NCBI GenBank assembly: GCA_013399875.1
Contig: VXAZ01008023.1
Span: 62,001 to 126,000, forward strand
Reading direction: 5' to 3'
DNA from: Gymnorhina tibicen
Lineage: Eukaryota > Chordata > Aves > Passeriformes > Artamidae
Length of the DNA: 64,000 nt
Made by a program: the position numbers and the translations under genes. The notes under the pieces were generated by a model, which had not been told where the DNA came from, did not search any database, and saw only the letters and a list, made by a program, of their open reading frames with translations. This document shows, piece after piece, positions 10,611-23,193 of the stretch (position 1 is the first letter of the stretch; each line of letters begins with the position of its first letter).

Positions 10611-13600
10611 TTGTGTTAGTTTATTTTCCAGCTGATTTTGTTATCATTGTACTGCTGATACATGTGGCAGAGTAGAGATTTTGAGTTCATCTCACTATGT
10701 GCATGTGCACTGCAAGTGTGTGATAAAAACACATGGTTTTAAAAGCACAGTAACTGAGTTAGTCTTTGTTTGGAACTGTGTTTTGCCAACATAATGCCAG
10801 GCCTGTGGTGTTTTGATGTTGTAAACTCTTTTTCCCTGGTAGCCTGAGATCTGCAATCCTTAACTGGCCAAACCAGTTTTTGCTTAACATAAGCAAGTGG
10901 TTTATGTCCTTATTGTTTCTGAAGAGAGGAGAAAATAAAACACACAAGCAAAAAAACCCAAGCAAGGATTCCTATTTCACCTTTGAGCCAAACTTGCATC
11001 CTAGATTGGGTATTCCCATGAACAAATAGCTTTTATGTTTGACAACTCAGTATCTGTAATGCTGAATCCTTAAGAGCCTATCAGAGAGAACACCCTTCAG
11101 TCACTGTCTTCCTATCCTTAATGAATTAGTTTTGGTTGTTTTCACTATAAAATGTGTACATTGATGTTTCATTTTACATCTTTTGTCATACAGGTTTTCT
11201 TAGAGTAATTCTGAGTAATGATTTAGTAAGCCTTCTTTGGAAAAGCTTATTGGATTTGATGCTCATTTATTGCACAAACCAGATTACTATTGCCTACATC
11301 ATGTTCATGATGTGCTTTGCTCTCTGTAGCATATTTAAGAATTGCAAACTGGAAACAGGGAGTTAATACTGGAAATAGAAATAATATTACTAACCTATGT
11401 CATAACTGGATTTGATGTTTTGGACTGAAACCAGCTTGGAAAAAAACATTTAGGCTCTTACAAGTAAGTCCTTTCAGCTGCCAATAAATTAATGGGAAGA
11501 TGAAGTATATGTGTCCAATATTACAAAGCATTTGCCAGTGATATTGATGTTGACTAACACAAATGGTTACAGCATGCACTTCAAGGAAGTGGCTGCTATT
11601 AGAATGCTGTGCTTGGAATTTTCATCTGAAAAAGTATCCCTTCACATTGGATACTGTTTAAACACTCAGTAATGCAGTCTTTGCTACAAAGAACATAGTG
11701 CCGTAATACAAACGTCTCCCATACTGATATGATTTCAAAATAATCACTGCTGCTTATCCTCCATTTCTTCATGAAATTTCGTTTCACCCATGAAGCAAGG
11801 TTGAGACTTCAGGGCAGGAGTGTTAATTAGTTGTATTTTCATCATGTAAGGCACTGAGTATTAATTGAATAAAAAATGCATTTGGAAGCATTTTCGCTAG
11901 ATTTATGATCCTTTCAGTTGAAAGAGGAATCTTGTTTCTTCCTGTCATTCAGAGAAGAAAGGTTCTCTGAACTACTCTTAAGTATCCATCAATTTTATCA
12001 AATACCCTTGCCAGTATCTCTGAACTCCTCTTCCTGGCATTTCCCAATAAATTGAAGAAAATTACCAAGGAGTTTGATTTTGATCCTTGTAATGGAATTG
12101 CTTTTTTCAGCTTTACTGTGGAAAATGTTATTTCCTTTTTTCTTTTCTTTTTTTTTTTTTCCTCCTATTAATATTAGTGTAGCGACTTTCAGGCAGTAGT
12201 TGGAAAATTGACATTGGTTTCAAATAACAGTCATTCTCACTCTTCAGTTCTTAACTGTCTGGCATTAGGCAATTATTGGATAATTGTACAAGTTGTTTTT
12301 ATGCTTGATGAAGGTTAGAAATTGAGTGGAAGAATATCCATCAATGCTGCTGTCTGGTTGCTGTGGAGAAACATTAACTCCCCTGTATGTTATAAGCAAC
12401 TTTTTGTGAACCCTTGTAGATGTTTTTCATTCCTCAACTGGTTGTTTTGGTGGGAAAGGAAAATAGTTTTGACTTAACTTGGAGCAGGAACAAGAAAATA
12501 ATGGCATTTGAGGAACAAGGCACAACTGATGCTTCATTAATTGTGTTGGCAATTTTTGACAAGTATATGTCAACAAACATGGTGCTTGAGGAGGTTTGTG
12601 TTTAAAATGTTACTGCTAGGGTAGCCCTACAGATTTAGAAAATCATCAAAGCCTCAGCTTTAAGGCCTTCTTAAGGTGTATGTACATTATTCTGTCTTGA
12701 TCTCCTAGCTCTTGCAAGAACTCATTTCAAAGTGGTTTTGTAGATTAAATTCTACTTTTTCCCTAAAAAGTCTTTTTTTTCTCTAATAGCCGTAGATGTT
12801 GAAAAGAAGAGCTAAAGGTGGGAGAAGAGGAATGCTGCTTAGTGCACCTTGCTCCCTGGCCCTTTCAGATAAAGGAGGAAGCATATGTGATAACTTTGTT
12901 TCTGTGGTAGAATGGAGGGCCAAAAATTACTATAGGCAGGGAGACAAGTAATGCTGGCATGTTGCACCTCAGAAAGGCTGAATTCCAGGGAGGAAATGTA
13001 CTGCAGTGTGGCTAAGAGGGGGAATGGGAGTACTTCTAAATCTCTATCTGCAGAATTGTCATATCCACAGGTTCTTGACTGTTGTCTCTGAAGCATCTTG
13101 CATCTTAAACTTGTTATTTTAGGCTCTGCACATGATCAGGTAGGCTTCGGTGCTTCTGCTTCTATCTGGGTAATCTTTTTTCAAAGCCTAATTCATCAGC
13201 AATAAAAAGTACCTTCTTATTTTTTTTCAAGAATAACTTAAAAAAAAAAAACCACAGAAGAACAGAGACAAAAATCCACAGAAAAACACAAACCCCCAAA
13301 CAAAACTCCCACATCAGCTTTAGTTCATCTGAAGTGTTTTATTGAGGTTATAGGCATTCATTGCATTTGAAAGGTTTGAATACTTATTTTTCTTCTTATT
13401 GGAGAAAATTTGTTAAAAATGAGAAAACAGAGAAGTACCAAGACAAGGTAACTTCCAAAGAGTTTGTGTGGGTCATTGGCAGAAAGAGTAAAGTGCGACA
13501 TTCCTAAGTCATCTTTGTACTTCACCTGCTAAACCGCTGTTTCTCTTGTGAGGCCCTTTGTTGTAAATGTTGTTTGTTGGGTGTCTCTCAGTACATTGCT

Positions 13601-16600
13601 ACAGCTGGTAAGCAAAACGTCACACCACCGTTGCTGCTTTTCAGTGGATTATCGGTAGACTGTGTGGGCCTGTATGATTAACTTGTGCCATCCAGTTAGG
13701 AATTATCTGTATCAGTAAAATTCCCTCTCTGCTTTCACTGCTTTTCTGAATGAGGCAAATGCCTTCTGTGCTGTGAAGCAGCAGGATTCTGGAGGCCTTG
13801 GCTGCAGCAAGTGGCTTTTAATATTAAAATATAGCTGATATGAAGAGGAAGCTTAGCCTAAAATCTGAATTAGTAGATAAAATTTACATATATTAAAATT
13901 AGTTTTGTAGAAGAAATAAACTTTTCTTTTGTATTTCTTTTTAAATTTCTTTGATGATTTATTAAAGATACTGTCTGTGTTGTAAAGCTGGAGACTTCCA
14001 GCTGTTCAAATCCAGTGTTATGCTAGAATTTCTTCTTGATGATGAAAATCCTTGTGACAGTGACCTTTTTCTTCTTTTTCATTTATGTTAAGAACTGATT
14101 CCTTAAATACTTTTTCCTAAGCAATAACTTTGTTTTTACAAAAGCATGGCTTAAATTACATTTAATTCTTTAAAAATACTAAAATAAGTGTCTTAAAAAG
14201 TTATAATATGTACTTTCTATTGACTTTTGCAGAGGTCATGCAAATGGAAAATTTTTTATGTAGATAGCTGAATGCAGTTAATGATATAATGGATTTGCAT
14301 ATTATGTAGCTACTCCAAATATTAAAACTGTGAATTTGTGCTCATGTTTTACTGTTACATTTGGCATGAGTTGTGCCTATAAACTGCAGTGCTTGTATTT
14401 TATTGCAGACTAGTTTTGAACCAAAGTAGTGGATTTAATTTTGAAATTGCTAGGTTACACACAGCAAGAGCTGTAATAGCTTAGTATGTCTAACACACAC
14501 TTGCATTATTCATTGCTGAATAACTAGTGCTGATAATTTACGTTATAGTTGTATGGTTTTTATTCTTATGCACACATAACTTTCCATTACACATTGCTCT
14601 CTCTGTAAGATTTTGAGATGTTATTCTCATTGGCTGAGCTGTTGATATCCTGTACCTGAGGAGGAATAAAAAATTCTGTTTGTTTTCTTACACATGTGCT
14701 AAATTATAACTGCTCCAGGTGAAACATGCCATTCTGTGGCAGGATTTTTTTTTCCCCCCTATGAAGTCTCAGCTTTAAATTGATCGTGGGTTGTTTGTTT
14801 TTTTTTTTTTTTAATTTCTGCTGTAAAATTGAAGCTGCTTATTGGGACGGGTTTTATGACTTCATGGAGGCACATTAGGATTTGGTTTGAATAATGCATC
14901 ATGCGGCTTTAGGGAACGTGTTGTCTTTGTGGATGTTCTGCTCACATCTGAGCAAGTCATGTGGTATTTAGAAAGCTGTATTTTGCCCAAACTCACAGTG
15001 TTAGAAGAGCTTGACGTAAGTTTTGAAAAGGTACACAAGTATACCATTCCCAGTTGTTCAAGTTTGTGTATATAACATTTGCCAACCAAATCAATGCTCG
15101 GTTGAGTGCCTGGTTTTTGTGGAAGCTTTCAAGATGGTGATGTCCAGCTCTGTCCTTGTTCCTGCTCATTTGCTGTCTGTTCCTTTTGTCTCCTAGGCAG
15201 CCAGGTAATTTTTGTCACCCTTTCAAGGCAAGCTGTGTATCTTCAGTTCTTCATCTGTCTCAGTGTGTGGATACAATGAAGCTGTCTGTCAATTCCACAC
15301 TGGTCAGTGTGGCTTAATATGGGAGATGGAGTTAGTAAAATGCTGAATGTTAAATTTTGGCATTGTTTACTAAACCAAGTAGTGCAGTACATGAAGTGTT
15401 TCTGTGGGATGAAGTATTTGGCATTGAGGATCCAACATGGATGCTATAATAATTTTGGGAAATACTGCTTTTGCCGAGGTTAGTCCATGGGCTAAATGTT
15501 CACTTGCCTTTGGAGCAGATACTCTAGTTCACTTTAGCTTAAAAGAAATCAGGTTTGTGTATTCAGACACCATTGCACAGCACTTGCCAAAGCATGTGAA
15601 GTGCAGATAACTGGGAGGCTTCAGGAGCCCCCTCTGATCTGAACTAAAACACTGTGTAGATGCGTGTTTTATCTCGCTGCTGGAGTTGGAGGTGCGTGGC
15701 ATAGAATTGGGAGCCCACAGAGTCTGTTTCTCATTTTACTTCCTGTAGTATTGGCAAGGGATTAAACTTCTTTCCATGTGGAAATGAGTACAAGTGGTAG
15801 AAATGAGTGCTTTGGACTGAAAGCCCCAGGTTATGGCAAACAGGTTTTGATTTTTGTTGCAGAAATGCTGTGTTTTCTTTTAAAATATAAGAAGTCAAGT
15901 ATTCAAGATGTTTACCAAGTGAATATATAGCTTGTGATAGCAGATGGTCAAAAGTCAGAATAGGTGTCAGATGACGATTACCCCTATGACTGTAACACTG
16001 CCCGGCAGTGCTCACAAACTCTTCCATATGAACTCCTTTATTTGGAATGCAAATCACTAGTAAACCAGAGGTTTTTGTGAGCTGGAGAAACAATAGAAAA
16101 AAATAGGTTGTAGTGATGATTTTAAATTTTGTTTGCATTTTGAGATACTTTGGGTGTGATTTATAGGCATGCTGGATAATCAAAATACCAGCTGAATTTA
16201 TATTTTCAAAACACAGTTCCAGTTTTGTTAAAAGTACTGACTGAAAAGCTAGGCACTGAGTGTCTGAAATTGGGCAACCAAAGTTAGTGGGCATTTATTT
16301 TACCCTTTGGGCTTTCATAATTTTTGTGCTAGTCATTCACCTTTAGAATAGGAATATTGATCTTACAAAATTACTGCAAAATTTACATTTATTGTGTGTA
16401 GTCTTCCCATGTTATGGAGAGAGCTGCATAAACAAGTCTGTGGGGAAATATAAGGTTTTTATATTCAGTGCAGAATGCAGATGGTAAGCATTTAATGGGT
16501 CATAGGATGAGGGCAGAAACTGGGCAATTGTCCATTTGCTGAATGAATCAAAAATATTGCTGGGGAAAATACAATAAAGCAGTAGAAAGAATATAGTCAG

Positions 16601-19461
16601 AAGTAGGTATGTATGAAGGCTAAACTCAAGTTGCATGGCTTTCAAATCTTAACTGCTGCATAGCTTGGTTTCACAGGTATATATTTAAGGCTTTGGGAGC
16701 TTTACAAGTTCTGCCGAGCTATTGGTGCTTTGTAATCTGCGTTTTGTTGTACTGTGAGACAAGGATAAGGATGGGATTGGTAAGAGTAGAGAATGAATAC
16801 AGGGTGATGTGTGACCATCTTGGTGATGCCTTAGATTTCCAAGTATGACTATGTTTGTGCACTTTTTGGGAAGAGCACTTTAAAAATACCCACTGGCAGT
16901 TTTGGATTCATTTGTGAGGAAGGCTTTTGGAACAGGTTTGTGCTGCTTGGATCACTTGGTTTTGTGTTTGAAAAACCGACATAATGACTTCACATCCCTG
17001 GAAGTTGGCTTGTGGGGTTGATCTGAAGGTACGTTATCCTGCATTTTATTGCTGTTCTCAAAATATTCTTCTTGGGGAAGGTATTTTGGTTTAGGTTTTT
17101 TTTGGTGGGGTTTTATTTGTTTGTTTTTTAATTAGGGTTACTGCTTTTCAGATAGAGATTTGATCATTTGAGTAAATAGCTAAACTAAGAGCAAGTGCCC
17201 AAGAAAGGTACCTCCTTTTCACTCCCTACCTGCTGAATCCTTTGTCAGGTTTTCTTTTCATGTTTTGTGTGAGGATTTTACACATTCCTAAACCTGCAGG
17301 CTCATCCTGAATTTTGAGGTTCAAGGTTTGTTGTTTTGTTAGTGTCTGCTTCTATAGAGTTGATGATACAGGTCAGAAATGCCAAGCACTTCTACCCTTT
17401 GTCATGGTAATAGTAGGAGCCAGATGATGACTTTTCTTTTTCCCTGGGCCTTGCTAGCTTGCTTTTATTGGTAATCTGAAAAAGGATGCCATGTGATACC
17501 AGTTGGTAAATTATCTAAATTGCAGTCAAAGCGCTAATGTCTGGGCATTCAGTAAAACAGCAATGCAAGTGTGTCCATTTCAGGACAGGTGTCCATGCTC
17601 ATTTCTTCCCTCTGTCTCTTTACCTCAGCTTCACTACGTATCTGTGAATGTACAACCTTCTCTGTCTCCTTCCCCTTCTAGTCTGTCTAGGGTGTGAGTT
17701 CTCTGGGTCAGAAACATACTTTGTGGGATACGTAGCATAATTTCTGTAATAAATATTCATACGAATGTTGATACTGAATAATAAATTTTTTTTGCCTTAA
17801 TTTTTCTTTCTTGCCATCTTTTCTAAAACATTATCGGTTTGTTTCCCTTTCAGTGGCTCACTTAACTTGACTGTTTTGTATGAAACTTTTCCACTAAATC
17901 CATAGAATCATCTTGAGTAATAAACCTCGCTCTGTTTCATTTGCATCATTGCTTATAAAGGAGAGAAAACAGGTCAAGTTATGCCCTGGAAGAATATCTC
18001 CTAATTTATTTAGGATTTTTCAAATACTGTTAAAAGCATAATAGAAATGTGGAAATAAGAGAATGGATGGAAAAGTGTACATGGTGGTTTAGGGAACAGT
18101 TTAATTTAGGGAACTGCTCTTTTTAAAAGTTCAGCCCTGCCTTCTGAGTCTCTTTGCTTGCTAGTGCTTAATGCTTTAACTTGGTATTACAGGTTTTGGA
18201 GTGGTTCAGTTGTTACAAGAATGAAAATTCTGTAGCTGTTGTTTTAATTGCTACTTCAAAAGTAACCATGTTTGTGTACTCTGACCCCTACCTGTTATGG
18301 CCTGAAACTTGCTTGAAAAATGAAAAAGGAATGGACAAGCTGAATTATCATACTGCAAGTGTGCACTGTGTTGCTGCAAACATTAATATTAGGCCTGCTG
18401 CCAGGAACATAAAAATAGTATTGTCACTGTACCCTGTGGTGTTAAGATTAAGTATATATTTCAGCTAAGTGCCATCAAACAGTCTAAAACACTGTTGTGC
18501 AGAGGACCAGTCAAGCGTGCAGGATGTGCAAGTTTCTTGTATTGAAGTGCTTATGACCTGAAGCAGTGGTTCCCAAGCTGTTGCTTGTGATGACTTGGGA
18601 TGCCACTATTAGACAAGGAAAATTGTTAGGCAGTTTTCTGTGCAAATAAAAAATAAAATCTATGAAGTGAGAAATGTTATTTTCTAAATAAAGTAATTTA
18701 TCCAGCTTTTTGTAGCTTAAGCCACTTTTGGTAGTGGTCGCTGGATTTGAGGAATTTCTTTCTTTATCGTGCCCTTAATGTTAAATTTTTTTCAGGCCAC
18801 AATCAGAACAATTCTTTTTACTTACTGGTTTACTTTTATTCAATTCCACTTTTGCTTCCAATACCCTAATGTCTTTAAATATTTAATATACAAGAAATTT
18901 TCTATTTTCTAGAATAAACAGCCTGAAGGGAGGAAGAATTTCTGAAACTATCCTGCTTGAATGTATAAGAAGAAAATGCAGTGTGCAACCAAGCTGTTTA
19001 TCTGATTACATAGCACTGAAATGCACTTCATTGAGCCTTGCTTCTGCACAGGCTACGGAAGTGATCTGTCAGTGATTTTTGGAGCTTCAAGTCCCACTCA
19101 CTTAAAAAACCAAATAAAACCACAGCTCAGATCTTCACATTACTGGGAGAATAGAAGTGATTTAATGGTTGATAGTGGTTTGGTATTTAGAAAATCTACA
19201 GGAAAATATGTAATTTTCTTTTCTTGATTTATGCGTGTATTGCCTCACATGTTTGATACATCTTTTCTTCTGAGCTCCTCAGGGGACCACTGGTTAGTAC
19301 TTTAGCTGGGGAGGGACTCATGGGAGAAACTCTTTGACATGCTGTGGTAAAAGCCATGGCAAAGCCAAAGGTTTTACAATTTGCTAAAAATGTGTGGATA
19401 TTTCTGTTAATTTTTAATACACACTTGTGTGAGATCTTTTTTCTTTTCTTTTTTGATGCAG
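10611..19461 (+). other. MBOAT2 intron 1, distal part
   Basis: AT-rich intronic sequence. It contains A-rich low-complexity DNA at about 13238-13310 and several T-rich runs (for example about 12148-12163 and 14797-14813). The longest open frame (15731-16294, minus strand, 187 codons) has no recognisable domain. The intron ends in a strong pyrimidine tract and a TGATGCAG acceptor at 19454-19461. Confidence 0.6.
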
Positions 19462-19607
19462 GTCAACTTTGTAGTGTGCCAACTGTTTGCCTTGCTTGCG
19501 GCTGTTTGGTTTCGAACATACCTTCATTCAAGCAAAACTAGCCCATTTATAAGACATGTTGTTGCAACACTCTTGGGCCTTTATCTTGCACTTTTTTGTT
19601 TTGGATG
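19462..19607 (+). CDS. MBOAT2: MBOAT2 coding exon 2: first membrane segments
   Basis: The exon encodes 48 complete residues starting VNFVVCQLFALLAA and ending LALFCFG, plus two bases of the next Trp codon. I recognise it as the N-terminal part of MBOAT2, nearly identical to the human protein as I remember it. MBOAT2 is an endoplasmic-reticulum enzyme that transfers acyl groups from acyl-CoA to lysophospholipids, mainly lysophosphatidylethanolamine, in the Lands cycle. Two hydrophobic stretches are visible: VNFVVCQLFALLAAVW, and VVATLLGLYLALFCFGW, the latter completed by the split Trp codon. A polar loop RTYLHSSKTSPFIRH joins them. The exon follows a T-rich tract and GCAG acceptor and ends at a perfect GTAAGT donor (19608-19613). 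It opens on a full codon, so exon 1 must end in phase 0. An in-frame Met upstream at 19429 lies in the intron and is not a start. Confidence 0.96.
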
Positions 19608-22600
19608 GTAAGTTGCACTTAAATTCATTTTTCAGGAACTTGCAGATTTTTATTTCTTTGTTATGAAGAACCTCTTTACCTAATTCTGTGGGGTTTTTAG
19701 CTGCTGCAAATGTACAGAAATTAGCTTAAATATTCTGATGAGGTGCACAAATTTTGAAGGATCATCTATTTGCAGACTGGTAACTAGCATACTGGCTGCC
19801 TTAGGTTTTGGAAGATGAAGCAGGTGCTGTTTGTTTAACTTGTACTGCTTTTTCTCTGTTAACTTGCTGGAGAAGTTGAGGCATAGCATATTCTCTTGAG
19901 GCATAGCACAGATGTGGTGGCTAAGATAATTCCCCATAAATACTCATGGCATGAGATAACTCAGTGTCTTTTTCTGAATACTGAATATAATCTGACTTTT
20001 TTTAGGAAGAGTGGCTGGAACAGTGAAATATATCTGATGATACTCCTAGTAGTGTAAAACACCTGGAAAGGAGCTGGCTTTGACTTCAGACTGTTTCATG
20101 GTTTCTTTCTTTTTCTTTAATGATTTGAAAGGAAGATGTGGTTGTTTTTCAAACACATACTTTGTGTGACTGCTGTTTGCATATCTTGATCTTTTCACAG
20201 TGCAGCAAGACAGAATGTTAGTAAAGTTAGAAAAGGGTGAATTTCTTTTCCTTCAAAAACTAGCTTACTAAATGGCTCACATCTTCCCAAGATGGTTTAA
20301 GTGCCAGTTTCATTTTATTGCATTGTAAACAAGGTGCTTGCTTAGCTTGAAGTGTATAAAAGACTTACTTATGCTGACTATTATAGAGTATTACTGAACT
20401 AGGGAGATTTAATCAAGCTGTTGTGCAGGTGGGAAGATGCACACAGTGAGTGAATGCATCTGTTTCTGCACATGCAGAGTGTGTTGGCCTCTGCATTGGC
20501 ATGTTGCAGAGACCTCTCAACATTAATTGGTATATATTGTTTTTCAATTTTATGAGAAGAAATCAGTAACCTTTTTTCTTTAGATTTACATGCACAATTT
20601 ACTTTCGTATAAAAATGTACAACTCCCATCCATTTCTTAAGTGTTTGGCCATGGTATTCTGCTTTGAGAGAATGATCTGATCTCAAAGACTTCCAGTCTT
20701 AGCACCACAAATAAAGAGGATGATATGAGAGATAGAAGCTACTATGTGAGGACTTTTTTGGGAACTGTGTAAGCTTAGAAACACATTCTGTATCCATTGC
20801 TTCAGAAGCAGAAATCATTAATTTTAACTTGTAATTAGAAAGAGTTACCCAAAATTCATATATGAATATATTAGTATGGGAGATTTTGGAAAAAAACAAC
20901 CTCTACTCCCAACAGACATAAATAAAAACTTGTGGAAACCTCTCACTGGCAATATGCCCTGGAAAAAAAATAAGAGATGTTTTCTGCCATAGTAGAAATC
21001 TACATTGCTCTACTTTGCTTTGGATCATACTTAAATCTATTATATTAGCAATTAATTTCTATTTTGCAGTTATGGAGCTAAAAACTATTTTAAAATGATG
21101 AAAAGAACATAATTTGAGATTTTGAAAGTATATGTACATTCTTTAAGAAATTGGTATTTGTTATGCTTCTGCCAATGCTTTTTCCTTTTGCTTAAGTATA
21201 TATTATACAAGCAGGTTTTTTGAGTGTTTTGGTTTTTTTGGTTCCCCTCCCCAAACAATCAAGTATGCATACAGGTTACAAGCCCCTAATAGATCTTCAG
21301 TGACTCGTGGATTGTGCTATAAGTTCTTATAAACCTATATAACAAGAAGGCAACGGTTACTGTTTTGTTACATAGTCTTACTAGTAAATGTGGTAATTTG
21401 TAGATAAGATCAGATCATGCAAACTTAAATGTGGGAAGTAGTTTGGAATCTGCACGCATTGAGGGCATTTAGTAGTAGTAATGTTGTCATCTTCAATTTC
21501 AAGTGTGTTAGTTTTCAGTCACTTTTGTAATACTTGTGACAGTGGTAGAGGAAAGGAAGAGAAGCAGTAATTCCCTTGGCATAATAGCAAATAGCATAAA
21601 AGGCCCAGAGTATGTGCCCTTTGTATGTAGTTAAAAATCACTGTTCCCTGTGGTATTTCAATATATCCCTTGGAATGTTTGAATCAAAGATCAATTGTAT
21701 TGCTATTGTTAACAGCTCTGAAAGAGAAATGTTTTCAGTGAGTGTAATCCTGATAAGGTACTCCATGTCAACCCACACTCTTTCAGGTTTTGGTATCTTA
21801 GTATCCTTTCTCTGTATAAGAAGCAAACCTCTTAAGTTTGTCATTTCACTAACGCCTATCTTTGCTACACAATATTGCTAATACTTGGCTGATAAGAAAA
21901 GAAAGTAAATACTTTTTAAATTGACAATTACTATATTAAAATGCGCATTTGAATTTTAGGTAGTCCTATCTTAGATGAGGCTAACTAGGAGTGAAGCATG
22001 GGAGCATGTGCAGATTGGATCTTCTATAAAAAGTCAAGATTTTCAAAGTCAATTCATGTCCAAGTGACTTGTTTTGTCTCAGTTAATCACATGTAGGCTT
22101 TGAAGGATTTTAGTTGGGTAGAACTGGGTTCCTTGTTGAAAGTCGTTGAAGTTATTTCCTTGTGAGTAGAGGAGGAGTGAAATTAGGAAATTGTTGGTGA
22201 TAAGCTGAAAGAAAACAGCATCACTGTAGCAAAATAATAGCTGCTTTTTAGGCTGCTTTTTATGGGAAAAAAAATTCCCAAATTAGGTGAGTGTGTCAGT
22301 TGAGCATATGTAAGTGTGGTACTGAGGCACTTAAGGTACCAGAATGAAAAAAAAATCAAGTTACTGAAGATCAGCTCTTTTCCCCATTCACTGGCACTGC
22401 TTTGATACCAGTGCTCTACAGCTTACTGGAGTAGAACTCCTTCAAAGACCAAAACAAACCCCCAAAGCCATGGTGTTGGGATAGCTGTGGTGGTAAGCTG
22501 TGGAAAACAAAAGAGCTTAGAACCCCTTTGTGAAATGAATCTGTGACTTGTTGGTGTGTAGAGCTTTTTTTTTTGTGTGTTTTGTGACTATCATCTCCAC

Positions 22601-23115
22601 CATCCCTTTATTAGTTATTGACAACCTGGGATGAAGGCTGGCTGGACAAAGTCACCATTTCTGTTGAAATCTTACCATATTGTGGATACTAAGAAATTGT
22701 TGGCCTAATCTGAGATATCTATTGTTGTAAATGGGTAGAAAGATGAGTATGGAAATTAAACCACAAAACTTACATGTTGTTTACAGTTACTTACACAGGA
22801 AATAATGCCAAATTGAAGTCTTATGAAACATATTCTTTGCATTTTAAGAATTAGCAACATTTACAATATCCTTGATTGAGCTGGAGCATTCTAGCTAAAT
22901 GTCTAGTTTTCATTACTGCTCTCTGTGCTATGCTAAAGGGAGAAGTTTTCAACAGAAGGAAGGGTAGCAGAAAACCTAAATAGAATAAAAGGGTTTTTTT
23001 CTTTGGGAGAAGTGATGGCTTTAAACTTTGAATCTGTTTAATTTCACAATAAGTGCATGCAGTTTATTGTCATTAAAGCAAATGCTGAGAGGGTTTACTT
23101 TTTCTTCCCCCCTAG
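19608..23115 (+). other. MBOAT2 intron 2
   Basis: A 3.5-kb intron from GTAAGT to TTCTTCCCCCCTAG. I see no mobile element or RNA gene in it, only AT-rich sequence with short oligo-T runs. Confidence 0.85.
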
Positions 23116-23193
23116 GTATGCCTTACATTTTGTTATACAAAGTGGAATTTCCTACTCTATCATGATCATAATAGGAGTGGAAAATATGCACAA
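23116..23193 (+). CDS. MBOAT2: MBOAT2 coding exon 3
   Basis: A 78-bp exon. The first G completes the Trp codon left open by exon 2. It then reads YALHFVIQSGISYSIMIIIG followed by VENMH, and ends with two bases of the next codon. Its length is a multiple of three, so it is phase-preserving and could be skipped without a frameshift. The residues match the MBOAT2 N-terminal region, with a hydrophobic stretch around ISYSIMIIIGV that is probably part of a membrane helix. The acceptor is a C/T tract plus TAG and the donor is a perfect GTAAGT at 23194-23199. No stop or frameshift is present. Confidence 0.95.

Noticed and set aside
15731..16294. 187-codon minus-strand open frame in intron 1
   Set aside because: No recognisable domain. 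A run of this length is roughly what chance allows once in a window of this size and composition.
19429..19461. In-frame Met codons just before MBOAT2 exon 2 as an alternative start
   Set aside because: They lie in the pyrimidine tract and acceptor. The TGATGCAG splice site and homology begin at 19462.
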